DNA of 13,983 nt from JALRBM01 sp964615445 (GTDB lineage: Bacteria; Patescibacteriota; Saccharimonadia; Saccharimonadales; Saccharimonadaceae), in assembly GCA_964615445.1 (NCBI GenBank), contig CAZTOK010000031.1:1-13983 (forward strand), written 5' to 3'. Under the pieces are notes generated by a model. It had not been told where the DNA came from and did not search any database. It saw nothing but the letters and a program-made list of their open reading frames with translations. A program made the translations under genes and the position numbers. Below, one piece after another: positions 1 through 5,068 of this stretch (positions within the stretch are counted from its first letter, which is position 1; each line of letters opens with the position of its first letter).

Positions 1-245
1 CGCATCCATGAGTCAATGGTTGCTTGCTTTTCCTCCCAACGAGGCAGCAGGTATGGAATTTCGATAAGCCACCAATAGAGTCGCTCAAACCAGAATTCTG
101 TGGCGTACATGTCCTTTTCCTCAGTTTTCTCTAATATCTGGCTGCGCACAGTCAGCAATTTCTGGCCTTCCTCACGACCAATGTCTACCGTGATTTTGTC
201 GTAGAGATCATCATAGTATTGGCGGTCTTTGAGTTGGGTTATCAC
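1..245 (-). CDS. Hypothetical protein, C-terminus cut by window edge
   Basis: An open reading frame runs leftwards off the window edge, with 81 codons visible. It starts at GTG (245-243) because an in-frame TAA lies four codons upstream (257-255). The translation looks like a real soluble protein: a charged N-terminal part (ITQLKDRQYYDDLYDKITVD) and then a segment rich in aromatic residues (FWFERLYWWLIEIPYLLPRW). The bulky, regularly spaced residues argue against a chance frame. I do not recognise a family. No good SD lies next to the GTG. A better one (AGAGG, 273-269) sits 8 nt before an ATG at 260-258 that is followed directly by the TAA, so the true start may have been damaged or the ATG-TAA may be regulatory. 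Confidence 0.6.
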   Translation of the reverse strand, partial: MITQLKDRQYYDDLYDKITVDIGREEGQKLLTVRSQILEKTEEKDMYATEFWFERLYWWLIEIPYLLPRWEEKQATIDSWM

Positions 246-254
246 TCTTTCATT

Positions 255-274
255 TTACATCTAACAATCCTCTC
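255..274 (-). promoter_or_regulatory. SD plus ATG-TAA start-stop ahead of the left-edge gene
   Basis: On the minus strand GAGAGG (274-269) is followed 8 nt later by ATG (260-258) and immediately by TAA (257-255). The same frame continues open as AAT GAA AGA GTG ATA ACC into the gene at 245-1. Either the second codon has mutated to stop and translation now begins at the downstream GTG, or this is a minimal start-stop ORF that holds ribosomes before the gene. The sequence shows the arrangement; the function is inference. Confidence 0.35.
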
Positions 275-380
275 GGTAGACTGTTGCCAAAACGAATGCT
301 GTAGTAAGAAATACATACACTCATTACGGTAATGCTTATCTGTTCGAGTGAATCTGTAAGTTCGACGCTTGACTAATGTA

Positions 381-409
381 TTGCAATATTATGATATATC
401 TGATATTAT
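381..409 (+). promoter_or_regulatory. Candidate sigma70-type promoter, plus strand
   Basis: TTGCAA (381-386, 4/6 to the -35 consensus) is separated by exactly 17 nt from TATTAT (404-409, 5/6 to the -10). The -10 is preceded by TG at 401-402, giving an extended -10. A second -35-like box, TTGACT (369-374), has possible partners at 390-395 and 395-400, but the spacings (15 and 20 nt) are poorer. Transcription would begin near 416 and run towards the hairpin at 449-465. No plus-strand protein gene follows within 2 kb. Confidence 0.4.
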
Positions 410-415
410 AAAGGT

Positions 416-477
416 GTCACATGCCGAGTTGTATGATGACCTCTTGATGCGCCCCCTAGGGGCGCTGATTGTTTTTA
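416..477 (+). ncRNA. Candidate small RNA of about 60 nt ending at an intrinsic terminator
   Basis: A promoter-like element ends at 409 and a strong terminator-like hairpin ends at 465 with a T-rich tail, so a transcript of roughly 60 nt is predicted between two minus-strand genes. Its body contains an eight-codon ORF, ATG 421 to TGA 445-447 (MPSCMMTS), that stops two bases before the hairpin. If transcription starts upstream of 411, AGGTG at 412-416 could act as its SD. That layout resembles a leader or attenuator, but what follows on this strand is antisense to the gene at 475-966. Read-through could therefore act on that mRNA. Apart from the promoter and hairpin I see nothing else in the 246-474 gap. 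Confidence 0.3.
449..476 (+). terminator. Rho-independent terminator
   Basis: GCGCCCC (449-455) pairs perfectly with GGGGCGC (459-465) around a 3-nt CTA loop. On the plus strand it is followed by TGATTGTTTTT (466-476). The U-rich tract lies only on this side, so it should act on plus-strand transcripts. On the other strand it sits just past the stop of the 475-966 gene, where it could still protect the 3' end of that mRNA. Confidence 0.55.
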
Positions 478-966
478 TAGGGGTCTGCTATCCGTACGGC
501 CGCGCACGCGCTCATAGTATCTACGATTTCCAACATCAACGCTATATGAGCTAACGAGAATTTTTTCTGTTTGAGCTCTGTTTATCCACCTTAGGATGAG
601 TATGTAGTCATGCTCCTCAAGCCAAACAGCCAGTGTCTCACCTCGGGGATTTTGAAACCAAAAGCAACTAACGGCAGGATCTTGGTGATTCTGTATGATA
701 GGAACAACCCAATTTAGTTTACTTGCCCGGGCGTAATCAATAGCCCTGAAGCCAGTTTTATCGTCACGAGTTATTAAGTGCGTAAAGCCGAAGTCGTATG
801 GCTGGAAGTTTGGATCGGGGCGACGGTTAAAGACGACAGGTACGCCATTAATTTGAAGCTGAGCCGCAAGAATCTCATTCTGATAGATATCGTGCAGACG
901 AGCGGCATCGTCGGTCGAACTGGGGCCACTGAACGTTAATGGTGCTGGCAACCAATCTGGACGCAT
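475..966 (-). CDS. Small protein resembling phage RelE/barnase-like (PBECR) nucleases
   Basis: The 163-residue soluble protein has no signal peptide. Residues 60-150 follow a pattern I associate with the phage 'PBECR' group (barnase-EndoU-colicin-RelE-like): GFTHLITRDD, then a helix ending NWVVPIIQNH (85-94), an aromatic strand (SCFWFQNPRG), the strand pair AVWLEEHDYILIL (113-125), LVSSYSVD (137-144) and a basic helix (NRRYYERVRGR, 147-157). That group is thought to be RNA-cleaving toxins or phage-injected nucleases, so a nuclease role is an inference from the pattern; no catalytic residues can be fixed by eye. It begins 9 nt after the stop of the DUF3800 gene and is the last gene of a four-gene minus-strand cluster. 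It could instead be an immunity or inactive homologue. Confidence 0.6.
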   Translation of the reverse strand: MRPDWLPAPLTFSGPSSTDDAARLHDIYQNEILAAQLQINGVPVVFNRRPDPNFQPYDFGFTHLITRDDKTGFRAIDYARASKLNWVVPIIQNHQDPAVSCFWFQNPRGETLAVWLEEHDYILILRWINRAQTEKILVSSYSVDVGNRRYYERVRGRTDSRPL

Positions 967-975
967 ATGTGTGGC

Positions 976-1683
976 TTACCGTGGAGACCACATAAAAATA
1001 TTAACTTTTTGGGCGGTCGGCGGAGAGATCTGGTTTAAGTGCTGTAACGTACCCTCTTCAACAAGGCGAACGACTCTGTGCTTAGGCGCATCTGGATTCT
1101 TCTCAAAATGATTGTTACGGTACGCCGTTGCACCTATCAGAATATCAGCAAGCTGGAGTAGCTCACTTTCATGGGAGCGTACAGGCTGGGCGGTAAATCC
1201 GCAGTGGTGGAAGTCCGCTTTATTACTTAAATATTCGGACAACTTTACCGAGCGGGTATGCGACCAGATATCTTTATAGTCAATGTAGACGTTAAATTTC
1301 GCTGGATCATTATTGCGGACTATATTAGTCACCATTAGGTACTGCATCTTATAGTAGAAGTCATCGTCGGACTGATTGAACATCTCGTGATCGAGTTTGT
1401 CTTTGGGTATAACGATTGCCCGAAAACTTACATCGCTATCGAAGAAAACTTTGATTAGGTCTTCGTACAGTGCAACATTTTTTTGTGATATTTTCGTCCA
1501 TTTAACTTCGGCGGTCTTCTTGTACCCGTGGTACTCCTTGACCTTCCGAATAGCATCGGACAAAGGCTTGACATCCTCTTTTTTGCACCAAACGCTACCT
1601 ATAACCATAAAATTACCCTGTGAAGGGTCTTTTAGATGGTTCGCCTCATCTGAGTAGATATTGATTGTTACGCTTGGCTCCAT
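976..1683 (-). CDS. DUF3800 family protein (RNase H-like fold)
   Basis: The 235-residue protein opens with the family's early acidic motif (NIYSDEANH, residues 8-16) and a strand (FMVIGSVW). Family-typical positions follow: E59 in AEVKWTK, D135 in NVYIDYKD, and D180 in SELLQLADILIGA, the characteristic C-terminal motif. Four acidic residues in this order fit an RNase H-type metal site, so it may cut or bind nucleic acid; no reaction is established for the family as far as I know. DUF3800 genes are frequent in phages, integrative elements and defence islands. The ATG at 1683 is chosen because the upstream extension would overlap the radC-like gene and adds residues that do not fit the domain start. 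It lies 28 nt after that gene. Confidence 0.82.
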   Translation of the reverse strand: MEPSVTINIYSDEANHLKDPSQGNFMVIGSVWCKKEDVKPLSDAIRKVKEYHGYKKTAEVKWTKISQKNVALYEDLIKVFFDSDVSFRAIVIPKDKLDHEMFNQSDDDFYYKMQYLMVTNIVRNNDPAKFNVYIDYKDIWSHTRSVKLSEYLSNKADFHHCGFTAQPVRSHESELLQLADILIGATAYRNNHFEKNPDAPKHRVVRLVEEGTLQHLNQISPPTAQKVNIFMWSPR

Positions 1684-1711
1684 AATAGTTACTATTATAC
1701 TATGCGGCCAG

Positions 1712-2095
1712 CTAGAGTAAGTGTCTTTCCCTGAAGCTGAAATGACCATCTCGCGAAACAATGATGTGATCCGCGAGCCGAATGCTCAGAATGATGCCTG
1801 CTGCGACGATTTGTTGGGTGGAGGAAATATCCGCGCTGCTTGGCTCAGGGTCGCCCGAAGGATGATTATGCGCCAAGATTATGTAGGCTGCCCGATCCTT
1901 TACAGGTCCTGCAAACACCTCACGAGGATGAATGAGCGAAGCAGTAAGCGTCCCAATTGTCACCACTCTACGGGCTATGAGGCGATTGCCGCTATCAATT
2001 GACATACAGATGACGTACTCTTGCTTCTTACAGCGGATAAATTGCAGGTGTGGCATTATATCTTCAACGGTCTGAGTAGCATTTCTTCTATTCAT
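1712..2095 (-). CDS. RadC-like MPN/JAB-domain protein, minimal form
   Basis: The 127-residue protein consists of little more than the JAB/MPN+ domain found at the C-terminus of RadC. The metal-site residues are present: E26 in QEYV, H76 and H78 in LAHNHPSG (74-81), and D89 in SSADISS, followed by the usual end (LADHIIVSRDGHFSF). Full-length RadC is about 220 residues with an N-terminal helix-hairpin-helix part, which is absent here. Short stand-alone forms are typical of plasmids, phages and integrative elements. RadC was once assigned to DNA repair, but its enzymatic role is unsettled. Its start overlaps the end of the preceding gene by 8 nt, so translation is probably coupled; no clear SD is visible. 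Confidence 0.88.
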   Translation of the reverse strand: MNRRNATQTVEDIMPHLQFIRCKKQEYVICMSIDSGNRLIARRVVTIGTLTASLIHPREVFAGPVKDRAAYIILAHNHPSGDPEPSSADISSTQQIVAAGIILSIRLADHIIVSRDGHFSFRERHLL

Positions 2096-2525
2096 AAACT
2101 ACTACAAGGCCATTTCTCGGCATCCACGCCGTGAGCATGTGGAGCTTCTCACGCTCAAAGAGGTAAGTGATGTAGACACACCGGCAAACCGGCGGCACGC
2201 GCACGAAGTCAGCGGGAACTGCAAAGGTTACGTCGGCTTCGAGCAGATCCTCCGGTGCTTTACTCGTAAAGGTCAGCCCTTGCATCCAAAGGATACGCTC
2301 AGTGAGCGCCTCTATACGGATTGGGTTGAATGTGCTTGAACGTTCATTCTTAGCTTGGCGTATGAGCTTAGACCATTGTTTGCGCGTAGCTGAAAGTAAT
2401 ACTTCTGGCCTTTCGGTTACTACAGCGATCTTACCCTGCATGCCATGAGCGCAGATATGGCGAGCTAGACACCAGGATAATGGCTTGCCCTCACGCGACT
2501 GTTTTTCGATTATTAGTTCGTGCAT
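2088..2525 (-). CDS. Hypothetical protein, first gene of the radC/DUF3800 cluster
   Basis: The 145-residue soluble protein has no membrane segment. I do not recognise a family. Visible features are a strand-like KIAVVTE (32-38), a basic helix (LLSATRKQWSKLIRQAKNER, 43-62), an acidic-aliphatic stretch (EDLLEADVTFAVPADF) and a C-terminal strand-rich part with two close cysteines (PPVCRCVYITYLF) ending in LHMLTAWMPRNGLVVVY. The regular alternation and clean coupling to the next gene (8-nt overlap) support it as real. As the promoter-proximal gene facing the inverted repeat at 2534-2601, it is presumably regulated together with the divergent XRE gene. The basic helix might bind nucleic acid; this is a guess. 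Confidence 0.65.
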   Translation of the reverse strand: MHELIIEKQSREGKPLSWCLARHICAHGMQGKIAVVTERPEVLLSATRKQWSKLIRQAKNERSSTFNPIRIEALTERILWMQGLTFTSKAPEDLLEADVTFAVPADFVRVPPVCRCVYITYLFEREKLHMLTAWMPRNGLVVVYE

Positions 2526-2530
2526 ACTTT

Positions 2531-2620
2531 ACTGGTAATTTAACTACTAGTTGTATCTGTAATATATCACAATATGACAGAAAGCTAGTAGTTTAATTAC
2601 CTGGTGTCTACATTACCAGT
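2531..2620. promoter_or_regulatory. Candidate operator: 17-bp inverted repeat plus a third half-site
   Basis: GGTAATTTAACTACTAG at 2534-2550 is matched in inverted orientation by CTAGTAGTTTAATTACC at 2585-2601 (16 of 17 positions). Arm centres lie 51 bp apart, about five helical turns. ATTACCAGT at 2612-2620 is an exact inverted copy of ACTGGTAAT at 2531-2539, adding a third site next to the XRE start codon. The repeats lie between two divergent genes, one encoding an XRE repressor, which is the usual place for an autoregulatory operator. I could not fix convincing -35/-10 pairs in the AT-rich centre, so the exact promoters are left open. Confidence 0.55.
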
Positions 2621-2637
2621 CCGTTACTGTTCAAGTA

Positions 2638-2862
2638 ATGGCAAAGACCGATCCAAAGAACTACAAAAAATTCGGCAAGCGTGTGAGCGAGCTACGTAAA
2701 GCTGCCGGATTAACTCAAGAGCAGTTAGCTGAGAAGGCTGATATTAGCTACGACACGATAACTTCTATTGAGCACGGTCAGCAATTCGCGACTTTGGGTA
2801 ATTTGCACCGGCTTGCAAAGGCGCTCAAAGTGCATCCTATGGAATTACTGCGAAACCAGTAA
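2638..2862 (+). CDS. XRE/Cro-C1 family transcriptional regulator
   Basis: The 74-residue protein is essentially one helix-turn-helix domain of the lambda Cro/C1 type. Residues 12-70 give the standard pattern: FGKRVSELRKAAGLTQEQLA (helices 1-2), EKADISYDTITSIEHGQ (turn and recognition helix), then LGNLHRLAKALKVHPMELL. There is no extra sensor or dimerisation domain, so it probably acts as a small dimeric repressor of the divergent cluster and of itself through the inverted repeat just upstream. The ATG at 2638 has no visible SD. Only 17 nt separate it from the last operator-like half-site, consistent with autoregulation and perhaps a very short leader. Confidence 0.93.
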   Translation: MAKTDPKNYKKFGKRVSELRKAAGLTQEQLAEKADISYDTITSIEHGQQFATLGNLHRLAKALKVHPMELLRNQ

Positions 2863-2950
2863 AATACGACTAAGTTAGCTGGCACGGTACAAGCCGGGCA
2901 AACTATAAAAGCAGTGGTTTTTGATGTGTATTTTCCTTTATACTGTAATT

Positions 2951-3784
2951 ATGGTAATGCTAGAGTTTGGTAGTCTTGGCTTGACTGGCTGGGAAAAATG
3001 GTCCTATATGGCTACTATCGTAGGCGTCCTGGTAAATGGGGCATTTTTGTTCTTCCTGATAAAACAAGTGAGACAAGGACAGGCTGCGCAGAAAGCGGCT
3101 GAGCGGTCTGCCGATGCTGCTAATAACTCTGTCAAGGAAGCCCTGTACGCGCGTATCGATCAGCAGGCACCACGAGTTATAGCGCTACTTGACCAGCCGA
3201 CTATCGGCGGCGTGCAGTCTGAGAATGAGCTGGCTTGGAGGGCGGACCAAGAAGCGGTGTTGCCGCGTGATAAAGAGAAGCGTCTCTATGTCGGCGTCAC
3301 AGGCACACTTATCAATGAGGGCAAAGGTACTGCTCGCGTTCACCTAAATGGTGCGGCTGAGTGGATATTAGGTGAAGATGATGAGCCCCTGCTCATGGGG
3401 CCTATCACGCCATCGCAAGATGATCATATACTCAGACCGGGCGAACAAGTGCGCTTTCTGTGGTCAGAAGCCCATTTGCTCGATGATTGGGCAGACGCCT
3501 ACTCGAACCCTTCACCCGCCAACCCCAGGGGTGCATGTTTTATGGAAGTCATTGTCCATGACTACTTTGAAGAAGGTGTCATAGACCATATATTTCTAGA
3601 GATGAGCGGTCGGCCGCTGCTTCCCATTGATGGCGACAGCAGCCATTGGAAAGTTCCAGACAGGGCAGAATTCGCTGCTATAAGCTATCCTATAAAGCGG
3701 GCACATCTGCGTGAAAATAATCATAAGGTCACACCGTCGTGGGCAGAAACCTACAAAGAATGGGGTGAACTACATGGCAGCTAA
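2951..3784 (+). CDS. Membrane-anchored hypothetical protein
   Basis: The protein has about 277 residues, with one N-terminal transmembrane helix (around WSYMATIVGVLVNGAFLFFL) followed by a basic KQVRQ and an Ala-rich, probably coiled-coil stretch (AAQKAAERSADAANNSVKEA). The rest is a strand-rich soluble domain (LYVGVTGTLINEGKGTARVH and onward) that probably lies in the cytoplasm, given the positive residues after the helix. This anchor plus coil plus beta-domain layout is common in uncharacterised bacterial proteins; I know no function. The start is uncertain: TTG 2921, ATG 2924, ATG 2951 and ATG 2957 are in frame and none has a good SD. I chose 2951, since the earlier codons add an odd hydrophobic segment and TATACT (2939-2944) could be a -10 there. 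Its last 11 nt overlap the next gene. Confidence 0.68.
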   Translation: MVMLEFGSLGLTGWEKWSYMATIVGVLVNGAFLFFLIKQVRQGQAAQKAAERSADAANNSVKEALYARIDQQAPRVIALLDQPTIGGVQSENELAWRADQEAVLPRDKEKRLYVGVTGTLINEGKGTARVHLNGAAEWILGEDDEPLLMGPITPSQDDHILRPGEQVRFLWSEAHLLDDWADAYSNPSPANPRGACFMEVIVHDYFEEGVIDHIFLEMSGRPLLPIDGDSSHWKVPDRAEFAAISYPIKRAHLRENNHKVTPSWAETYKEWGELHGS

Positions 3785-4364
3785 AACAGCTCCGCACACC
3801 TACCTTGCGATGCCTTCAGACGAGGCACTAGCAAGGCTATCTGGTCACATTGGTACAGGTAAACAACTTCTTGAGACTAGGGTCACAAACGCTGACGAAC
3901 TGAGGGATATTAAAGCTCGTTATAGAAAGTGGCGCGAGTATGGCGTGCAGCTTTTGAAGAACATATTTAGCGACAGCTCCGTAGCTGCGAAGCTTCAAAA
4001 CGATAGCGGCGTGGTGTACACCGGACCAGATTTAGACGAAAGGTACAGATACTTCCGCAATGATTTTCTGCAAGACATAACCACGCTTGAATCCATCGAG
4101 GAGATGCTGCCGATCATGCCAAAAGCACCGCGAAGTAAACTCGCGGAACACCGAGGCCAATCGGCCGGTACCTCGTTATCTCAAACCTTTCATGGCCCGG
4201 TAGGGAACGTAGTCGGCTCCAATAGTGGTAACGTCGCCCAAAATGGCACTAATCCGGCTAAATCTCATGACGGCAGCAAGGGCTGGCAGCTATTTCTGGC
4301 GCTGCTTGGCGTAGCTGGTACCGTAGCCGCTGCCTACCTTGCCCACCGATTACACTGGGTATGA
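3774..4364 (+). CDS. Tail-anchored protein with effector-like N-terminal domain
   Basis: The 196-residue protein starts at ATG 3774, with GGGGTG seven bases ahead, and overlaps the previous gene by 11 nt; an upstream in-frame ATG at 3711 lies deep in that gene and is less likely. Residues 15-110 are helical and contain an IGTGKQLLETRVTNADELR segment followed by YRKWREYGVQLLKNIFSD. I associate this kind of pattern with the N-terminal region of some TIR-like nucleotide-binding bacterial proteins; this is recollection, not a search. A low-complexity linker (FHGPVGNVVGSNSGNVAQNG, 139-158) is followed by one C-terminal transmembrane helix (about 171-192). The GTGK is not a full Walker A (no G-x4-GK[ST]). 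With the preceding gene it may form a two-protein membrane complex. Confidence 0.7.
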   Translation: MAAKTAPHTYLAMPSDEALARLSGHIGTGKQLLETRVTNADELRDIKARYRKWREYGVQLLKNIFSDSSVAAKLQNDSGVVYTGPDLDERYRYFRNDFLQDITTLESIEEMLPIMPKAPRSKLAEHRGQSAGTSLSQTFHGPVGNVVGSNSGNVAQNGTNPAKSHDGSKGWQLFLALLGVAGTVAAAYLAHRLHWV

Positions 4365-4393
4365 TATCCTCGAGCTCAATACCGTCAAAAACG

Positions 4394-4909
4394 TCACCAC
4401 ATTGTCACAGGCTGCCGATTAGCTAGAATTAGGTCTGGCCGCTCGACTTTGAATGGCCGGTCGCATACCGCAATGCCTTTTTCATCCTGATTGAAGTGAC
4501 CGAGGATGATACATGGGATGGATGACTCCTCACGCTCTCGATATAGCCAGTAGGCTTCCCAGTCGTTGCTCGTAATGAGCCTGCCGCCCCTTTCGTAGAG
4601 CAACAATGGCGTACCATGTTCTTCGTAATGCGCCTCGAATGTTTCGCGGAACTCATCATCAATATCCGGCTTAAAATCCGCGAGCGGATGGATAATGCGC
4701 ATTTCAACGAATGCCTTTTGGTAGTAATGCCAGCCATGCTCGGCCATGTATACAAGGTTTTTGAGGTATGGATCAGCAGGCGCACGGTGATGCGGGGCCC
4801 ATTCATCGTCGCGCATAATTGGTTCGGGATAATTCCAGCCGCCCCATGGCCAGGTTATAACGTCCCATTGTTGTTTTTGCTTGCCACGCAAGCGAGCCAG
4901 TATAGCCAT
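4394..4909 (-). CDS. Hypothetical protein with a weakly ParB/Srx-like segment
   Basis: The 171-residue soluble protein is rich in Trp and Tyr, with no signal peptide. The N-terminal half (TWPWGGWNYPEP, then PYLKNLVYMAEHGWHYYQKA) is unfamiliar. Residues about 97-140 run GTPLLLYERGGRLITSNDW, then EAYWLYREREESSIPCIILG. This strand-hairpin-helix-strand order recalls the ParB N-terminal/sulfiredoxin-like fold (P-L-L, I-x-x-x-x, helix, IPC-hydrophobic), but the ParB GxxR signature is missing, so this is a structural guess. The start is supported by GAGGGA a few bases upstream and a good promoter at 4962-4934. It is convergent with the 3774-4364 gene, leaving only 29 nt between the stops and no clear terminator. 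Confidence 0.62.
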   Translation of the reverse strand: MAILARLRGKQKQQWDVITWPWGGWNYPEPIMRDDEWAPHHRAPADPYLKNLVYMAEHGWHYYQKAFVEMRIIHPLADFKPDIDDEFRETFEAHYEEHGTPLLLYERGGRLITSNDWEAYWLYREREESSIPCIILGHFNQDEKGIAVCDRPFKVERPDLILANRQPVTMW

Positions 4910-4933
4910 GTGCGTCCCTCTTATTCAATGGCT

Positions 4934-4962
4934 AGTATTCGCTAGATAAACCAGTGAGTCAA
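4934..4962 (-). promoter_or_regulatory. Sigma70-type promoter for the 4394-4909 gene
   Basis: On the minus strand TTGACT (4962-4957, 5/6 to consensus) is followed after 17 nt by AATACT (4939-4934, 4/6). Transcription would start near 4927, giving a leader of about 18 nt that contains the GAGGGA SD just ahead of the ATG at 4909. Confidence 0.5.
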
Positions 4963-4977
4963 GATTGTTATCTAATA

Positions 4978-4986
4978 TGGTATGAT
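4978..4986 (+). promoter_or_regulatory. Extended -10 promoter for the TraG/VirD4-like gene
   Basis: TGGTATGAT at 4978-4986 is an extended -10 (TG-N-TATGAT, 5/6 in the hexamer). The region 17 nt upstream has no good -35 match, as expected for extended -10 promoters. The predicted start near 4993 leaves a leader of about 75 nt. GGAGG at 5044-5048 lies about 20 nt ahead of the ATG at 5069, too far for a normal SD, and an in-frame TAA at 5054-5056 rules out an earlier start in that frame. Confidence 0.4.
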
Positions 4987-5068
4987 TTCAACAGATATGC
5001 AACAGAGAGGTGAGCGGTTGCTGCTTTATTTTGTTGTGTGCCTGGAGGATATTTAAGCTCAAATACCT

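Noticed and set aside
255..257. Reassigned stop codon (TAA read as sense) in the left-edge gene
   Set aside because: Known recoding in Patescibacteria affects TGA, and other genes here use TAA, TAG and TGA as ordinary stops.
322..334. CATTAC-G-GTAATG palindrome as another XRE operator
   Set aside because: It shares only the GGTAAT core with the 2534-2620 sites, which is too short to separate from chance.
369..554. A 61-codon plus-strand frame starting with TTG
   Set aside because: It runs through the promoter, the terminator hairpin and into the antisense of a convincing gene; its composition is not protein-like.
2534..2601. Inverted repeat as transposon ends or a recombination core
   Set aside because: Only 34 bp lie between the arms, no transposase or integrase is adjacent and no flanking target duplication is seen; an operator next to an XRE gene explains it better.
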